Shown here piece by piece: positions 58,280 through 64,000 of a stretch of DNA of 64,000 nucleotides. The position numbers were made by a program, and so were the translations under genes. This DNA comes from Uloborus plumipes (lineage: Eukaryota > Arthropoda > Arachnida > Araneae > Uloboridae). The notes beneath the pieces are model-generated. The model saw only the letters and a list, made by a program, of their open reading frames with translations. It made no database searches and was not told the origin of the DNA. Location of the stretch: assembly GCA_038373865.1 (NCBI GenBank), contig JAXGGA010005783.1, positions 1 through 64,000 of the forward strand, read 5' to 3'. The stretch's first letter is position 1. Each line of letters begins with the position of its first letter.

Positions 58280-60685
58280 TAGATTTGCCAATTTCTAGGA
58301 GGAATTCTGTTTCGAAGTAGTACTAATAAATTACTTATGAATTTGTGTTTCCCTCATGTAGGCAAAATGAATCGAATAATGAATTTCTTCCATATAAGAA
58401 ACTAAATTATTGAACGTACGTAAACCATTAAACAGATTTCATTAGCGCAAGAAAAAAAAAGAGATGGTATTCGGCTAGAGTCATGATTTTTCTAAAAATA
58501 TGAATCACGCGTTCCTGGGAGCTGTCATCGATAATCACTGCAAAGATCGATGTACACGAACAATGCTATTACATGACCAATATTGATAACGATTAAAGGA
58601 GACGGTACATCAAGACGGCTCTGGAGATATTTCTCCTGCATTGGAACTTTCTTTTTATTAAAAAAGAAATCAAATAAAATAGAGCTAAAACATTGGCTTG
58701 ACGTCGAAATTATGCCGATCAATCAAATCTCGCGTGATGCAGGAACTCGCGTGATTTGCGTGAGCTGCTGTTGCCAGTCCAATTGACCGTAAAAACGAGG
58801 GGAAAAAAGGAATGCTTTGTAACGATTTGAAAAGAAGGAAATGTGGAAAATGAAAATATTACTTTGTTTCAATTGGCACGCATTGGGTGTAGATTTTTAC
58901 ATACCTTTTTCTTTTACCGAATCTCCGAATGCTTTGAACATTTCAAAATTTCACGTATGACAAGCAACAGACAGAGAAAAAAATGGAGGTTCAAACTTTA
59001 CTCCTCTATATTTTATGATTTTTGCTGTGATTGCGTCAGAGGAGACAGAAGTATTATTCCACATTAAAATGGATAATAGATTTATAAATCGCTGTTAGAG
59101 CTATGCAGAAAGTTATCTCAAATCGTTAATTTGGAACCTTAAAATGCGAAGACATATAGATAAACTCACGTAATATCTAAATAGCTTTATAAAGTTTAAT
59201 GGCTGATTAAATTCGACGCAACAACAAATACAAGAAGTGAAACAAGAAGTTATATCAAGAACTAAACGTGCCTACTTTCCCTTATACCGACGTCGTAATT
59301 CTTGCATCTGATCAATATTCTCTTAATTATCTGAAACTGCAAATTATGTCAAACGTACCTTTTCGCACATATTGCTGATTTTTAATTTAAATGGCAGAAT
59401 ATCTAGCGCTCTCTTTTCTGATTTTTGAAACACATGGTTTAGTTTAACTATTACAGTTAGGTATAAATTCACGAATGATCAACGGAAATATAACACAAAT
59501 TGTCGAAGAATACCACAAGCAGCTATATGACAAGGTTAAAGCAATTCCCTTCTAATGCTGAAAAATAAAGAAAACTCTGAGCACAGCAGAATCCTAAGTA
59601 TAACTTTTCAAACGTATTACGCTATAAAACATTGGTTTTGATATTTCTTTGACCTTTTGAGGCTTTTAAGAGTGATAATTGGTAACTTTATATTTTTAAC
59701 ACGGTTAAGTTTCGACTAGTTTTAGTACATAACTTACTTAATTTAACTTTCTAATAGCAAAGCATTCAAGAAAGCACAGAAATCTAGAGTAGTTCAAAAT
59801 GGCCTCTATATTGTTAGATCTTTTAATCGAAAACGAAATTTGCATTTTAGTACCGTATGCAAAATACAGCAGGCTTTAAATCAAAAGAGACAAAGCTCTT
59901 CCAATACAAAAAACTTAAAATAAACAAAACCTTCCCTATCTCGTTAAAGCACAAGCAAAAAACAGGACAACTCGAAAACAAGGAAAATCAAAATCTGTTT
60001 ACCGTAAATCAATTTCGTTGTTTCCTGCCGATAAAACGGATGTGCATAAATGAAGAGACAAATTACCTCAAGAAGTTTTCCAAATCTGTGTAAACAAGAA
60101 AATAAATGTAGTTTGCCGTTCCTTCTTTCTTCCAGTAGACTTTTATTTTAGAAAAAATAGATTTTAAAGGACTTCGCATCCTTGTTTACTTTAAATAGAA
60201 TTTAGAGCAGAATTGAATTTTACTTTGAGTAATGGCTTTCTAATGAAATCAGAAGGCTGATTCATTAGTAAGGGATCACAGTGTGTATACGTTGGATAAA
60301 CACTTGTGTGACAAATGTGCTTTTGTCTGGGAGAGTTCATTGGTTAATATGATTTCGATGTTGTATTTTTAAAAATAATTTTATAATTGATAAAGAAAGA
60401 ACTGATGATTATTATTTAAGAAAGTCTATTTACTAAAATGGACTTAATATCGGTTGAGGTAAAAGAAAATGTACTAGTTACACTGTTTGTGGAACTACAT
60501 GCACATTAAAAAAAATAAACTTAAATCAGTGAAATTTTATGCACATTCTCTAGATCCATTCCCAGTTTGTGTAAAAGAACGCGCATGAAAAAAAAAAAAA
60601 CTTTACCGCATAAAATCTAGAGTTTATCCGTTATTTTGTTCGATTAGTTTTTGTTTTACTTCAAACACCTGTTTAGCGCGTGTTG
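58280..60685. other. No gene or recognised element seen
   Basis: A/T-rich. Frames at 58583-58786, 58843-59067 and 59857-60093 are unrecognised. Confidence 0.5.
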
Positions 60686-60689
60686 AAAC

Positions 60690-61760
60690 CAGAGGCGGAC
60701 TGGCCGTAGAGGCCACCTGCCCGCGGGCAGGTGCGCTCTCCGGTCTGTGCGCCCTTGCGCCCTCAAAACGTGTGCGCCTTTTTTCCTTTTTTTTTCAATT
60801 TTAAAGGTTTGAAAGTAACCCCTAACAGTTTGAACAGTACTCCCCCAAAAACTGCCAGTGCGCCTTCAACTTTACTTAATTACTTATTTTTTTACTTTTT
60901 TCCCCTTTGAAACATGTAAAGTAGTCAATAAGCGTTATCAGAAGGCGGTTCTTATTGTACCCCAGAAGTGATAGGTGGTCTTTCAGGGGGATCTCATCCA
61001 AACGCCCCCCGGTCTGTGTGTCCTTGCGCCGTGAACAAAGCCCCCCCCCCTTTTTTTTAAATCTTTACTTTCGAAGCACGGAAAGCAATCAATAAAAGAT
61101 TGAAGAAGATGGTTATACTCAATTATGTTCCTGTTATAATTAACTTTTATTCATTGCACCCCAGACGTGATAGGTTGTCGGAAAGGGGGATCTTTGCCAA
61201 AAAAAAAACAGCTCCTTCCAGGTTGTACGCTCTTGCACCCTCGAACCTGTGCGCCTTCGTTTTTTTCCACCTTACTTTTGGAGGGTATGAAACAAGGCAG
61301 TCCAGTCGGGGGGGGGGGGGGGCTTAATCCAAAGTGAGCGCCCTCCGGCCTATGTATCATTACACCCTCGAATCTAGTTGACTTGGGTATCCCCCCCTTT
61401 TTAAATTCGAAGCGAATGAAACAAACTATAAAAGTTTGCTGCAGGAGATTATAATTAATTATGTGCTATAATTCACTTTAATTCATTGCCCTCCACCCGC
61501 CCGCAGAGGTGATTAGGTAATCTGGAAGGAGGACCTTTAACCAAAAAAAAAACATCTTCCCCTGCGTCTTTGCGCCTTCAAACCTGTGCTCCTTTGGCGT
61601 TTTTTTTTTTAATATAACTTTTTTATTCGAAGCGCGTGAAGTACTTAATAAAAGTTTCAGAACAAGGTTCAAATGAATAGCGTAAAAAATAAACTTTGAG
61701 TTCATAGCCCCTCAAAAGGGTAGGTAGTTTGGTCTTAAACTAAAAGGTGAGCGCTCTTAT
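60690..61760 (+). repeat. Degenerate tandem array, G+C-richer
   Basis: It begins CCAGAGGCGGACTGGCC and a perfect 20-bp palindrome CACCTGCCCGCGGGCAGGTG (60714-60733). A GGTCTGTGCGCCCTTGCGCC-type line follows and recurs near 60740, 61011, 61221, 61347 and 61562. A second landmark, CCCCAGA(A/C)GTGATAGG, lies near 60960, 61160, 61500 and 61707. Units are 126-271 bp and diverged, one truncated. C and G homopolymers mark them. Frames here are translated repeat. Confidence 0.7.
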
Positions 61761-61784
61761 TTTTATGCGTTTTCCTCTCTCTTT

Positions 61785-61801
61785 TGTGTGTGTGTGTGTG
61801 T
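61785..61801. repeat. (GT)n microsatellite
   Basis: About eight uninterrupted GT units. Confidence 0.9.
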
Positions 61802-62565
61802 CAAGTCAAAGTGTCAATCTACCTTGACTGAGGTTATGAATTCATGTGTGGTGATGCTGGTCAGAGAAATCGGTTGACAAAAGATTCTTCAGACAGGTAT
61901 TTTTATGATGTTAGAAAGCTGCATGAATAAGCAATTGAATTATATTGCACTGAAAAACGTGTACTACCGACAAAAATGTTTAGGTCTGCCTAAAATAAAA
62001 TTAAATAATGATTTACTGAATATTGTGTAGTTGATTGACTGGCTCCTCCCTTTTTTCATGAGCATTTTAATATTAAGTGGATCATCAAAACAGCAGTAAG
62101 TAACTAAAAATACTGCAGATAATAAATACCCTTAAACTGCTGAATCTATATATACACACACCATAATTCTTTATAAATCGCACAATTTTTCGAAGGTATT
62201 CAATAAATTGAAAAAACCAATTTCTGTATTTTAAGCACAACAGCTAATATGTAACCCTTTAGTGCAGGAGGAAGCTCTGTTATGAAGCCCATTTATTTGT
62301 GAATAATGGTTAAAATTGTATTTTATTTAAATCTATATGCGTGTTCCATGGTGTGCATTTCAATGATCTTTTATTGTATTACAAGATCGGTTTTGAGCTA
62401 ATATTTAGAAAAGTGCCAATTTGAGTCCCAAATGAATGTTTGCTAGTATTTTAATAACTAGTTAAAAAAATTATTTTCCCCAGAAAGAAGATCAGGTTTT
62501 GCTTTCATTTCATCTAATAACACCAGAAAAAAAAATTCTTCAGAAAATATTTTTTTTATATTTCA
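61802..62565. other. No gene or recognised element seen
   Basis: A/T-rich sequence, nothing recognised. Confidence 0.5.
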
Positions 62566-62570
62566 AAAAT

Positions 62571-63802
62571 CAGATCGGTAACGTGTCCCCAGTAGCAAAG
62601 CTTAGCATGCAAACAGGTCATGCGCACTTTCTAACTTCCCAAAAAATCGCACTTGCACAAAAAACGATTCTATTTTTACCCCTTTGTAAATATTTTACTT
62701 CATTTTTGTTTTAATCGATTTCTGATTTCCTAGCCAATGTGAAATTTAAGGGTGTCCCTCAGTTCCGCCATCAGAGCGGTTCCCAAAATCATTTCCTGCA
62801 CCGATACCACGTGATACTGAGTAACTGGTGTGATGTTTTATCGCATCGTAATTAAAAATTTGTATTTTTGCATCTAAAATTACAGGTAAGATTTTTTGAA
62901 GTGTGATTTTATAAAATGTGTGTCATTTAAATCATCAGATCGGTAACTGGTAACACACGCTAAAATGCGCAGTTTTTATTGTTTTAAAAGTTATTTTATA
63001 TATAAGTGTAGTCCTTTATTACAAGTGAAAAAATCACGTGTTTGATTTTGGTATAGCGCGATCGACGCGGAAATAAAAAAAAAGCTTTGTCGGTTTGTCA
63101 GATCGGTAACAGTCAGAGCGGTAACACTGAAAAACAGCGAAAATGTTACCGAACTGACTCTCACGTTTCAGAATTATTAAAAAGCAAAAGTCATACGTTT
63201 TAGCCACATATATTGAATATTTTTGTTCTTAAAATATGAAAAGCAATGAGTTTTAGTACAATTGCTTCATTTGTGGTTTGTATGACCTGACAATAGAAGT
63301 TAGTAAAATAAGAAAAATTGACACTGCAGAAATTAAGAAAATTAATTATTTTATTTATGTATTTTTTGGTGCTTCAATTTCTCATAACTTCGCTAAATAA
63401 CTAGAATATAACTAGCATGCTAAATTTGAATTTCTGATCAAGAAATTAAATTTCCTGCAACTAATTAAAGAAAAGCAAGCAGCAGAGTTGTGTGTTGAAA
63501 AAGTTGAAGTTGTGTGTTGTTTCAAAGCAAAACAAATGTTTTATTAGCTTGGATTTGGTAATCTCATAATTTATTTTATCTAAAAACCTTATCGCTAATT
63601 TTTATTTCCAAGAAATGCTTTTTTATAATGAAATTTAATTTTTTAGCTAATATATATATTTTAATATAACTACCTTAATTCTATGTTAAAAAATGCAAGG
63701 AAATGATATCATTTTTAGAGATGTTAATAAAGACTGAAAGCATAAACTCAGATATGCAGCTTATATTAACATCAGATCTGTAACACTTATCAGATCTGTA
63801 AC
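62571..63802. repeat. Cluster of CAGATCGGTAAC motifs
   Basis: CAGATCGGTAAC occurs at 62571, 62936 and 63099. CAGAGCGGTAAC is at 63114, CAGATCTGTAAC at 63773 and 63791, CAGAGCGGTTCC at 62772, and a complement GTTACCGAACTGAC at 63145. Eight close copies in 1.2 kb, in mostly one orientation, is far more than chance. Such arrays are typical of subterminal binding sites in DNA transposons, but I found no termini. The region between them is A/T-rich without a gene. Confidence 0.7.
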
Positions 63803-64000
63803 GGCCTAAAAGTGAGTCCTCTAAGGAGGGGGTAAATAACTTCCTTGACCTCCCCCTTTTATTTTCTTGCATTTAGACCCAATTTAGACTTAGAATCCAA
63901 TATTAATTTTTTTTCTGCAAAAATTTTTTTTAATCAGGAAACTCCAACTTCAAATTGGCACTTTTCAAAATATTGGCTCTTTTAACACAATGAGGAGGGC
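63803..64000. other. No gene seen
   Basis: Contains a short inverted GAGGGGGTAAATAACTTCCT...GACCTCCCCC stretch near 63824-63858 and otherwise A/T-rich sequence. Confidence 0.45.

Overview
The window looks like A+T-rich nuclear DNA of an arthropod. An arachnid is my inference from the mix of repeats (Helitron ends, Tc1/mariner elements, hairpin-headed repeats with tetranucleotide cores); no host gene is visible to fix the species. There is no bacterial-style gene organisation. Every open frame is short, and the longest is 164 codons. The only frames I can tie to known protein families are two broken transposases. I could not support any host exon, complete tRNA, rRNA or CRISPR array. The window is best read as an intergenic or intronic stretch built from old and young mobile-element copies.

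Region by region. Positions 1-2830 form a Helitron cluster: a 3' end at 71, a second 3' end at 700, and a complete non-autonomous Helitron at 1133-2826 that carries a hAT-type MITE with a perfect 8-bp target duplication. Positions 5390-8250 hold a tRNA-like fossil and then a probable TA-flanked element (5530-8247), interrupted by a broken but end-to-end Tc1-like transposon (6419-7810). A long palindrome lies at 9376-9610. Positions 11513-13872 are a composite unit bounded by TIRs and TATT duplications, enclosing two inverted copies of a block also found inside the 1133-2826 Helitron. Positions 14537-19580 hold MITE-like elements and another Helitron 3' end. Positions 21898-24409 contain a hairpin-headed repeat with a 144-bp tandem duplication and a short minus-strand Helitron.

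The middle (25-52 kb) is sparser. It has paired or triplicate dispersed repeats, a foldback element (31706-32042) and, at 32159-32884, a young internally deleted mariner-like element with perfect 30-bp TIRs. It also has a 3 x 95-bp tandem array (39741-40025), A/T microsatellites, and a second copy of the 14.5-kb MITE at 44645. The last 12 kb hold a pogo-like MITE (52494-52672), two large inverted repeats (55651-56669 and 57834-58275), a G+C-richer degenerate tandem array (60690-61760), and a cluster of a 12-bp motif (CAGATCGGTAAC and variants) at 62571-63802.

Nothing here works together as a pathway. The informative content is the nesting order, the terminal structures and the repeat families, several of which recur at two or three places in the window. 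All assignments come from reading the bases directly; no database search was possible.
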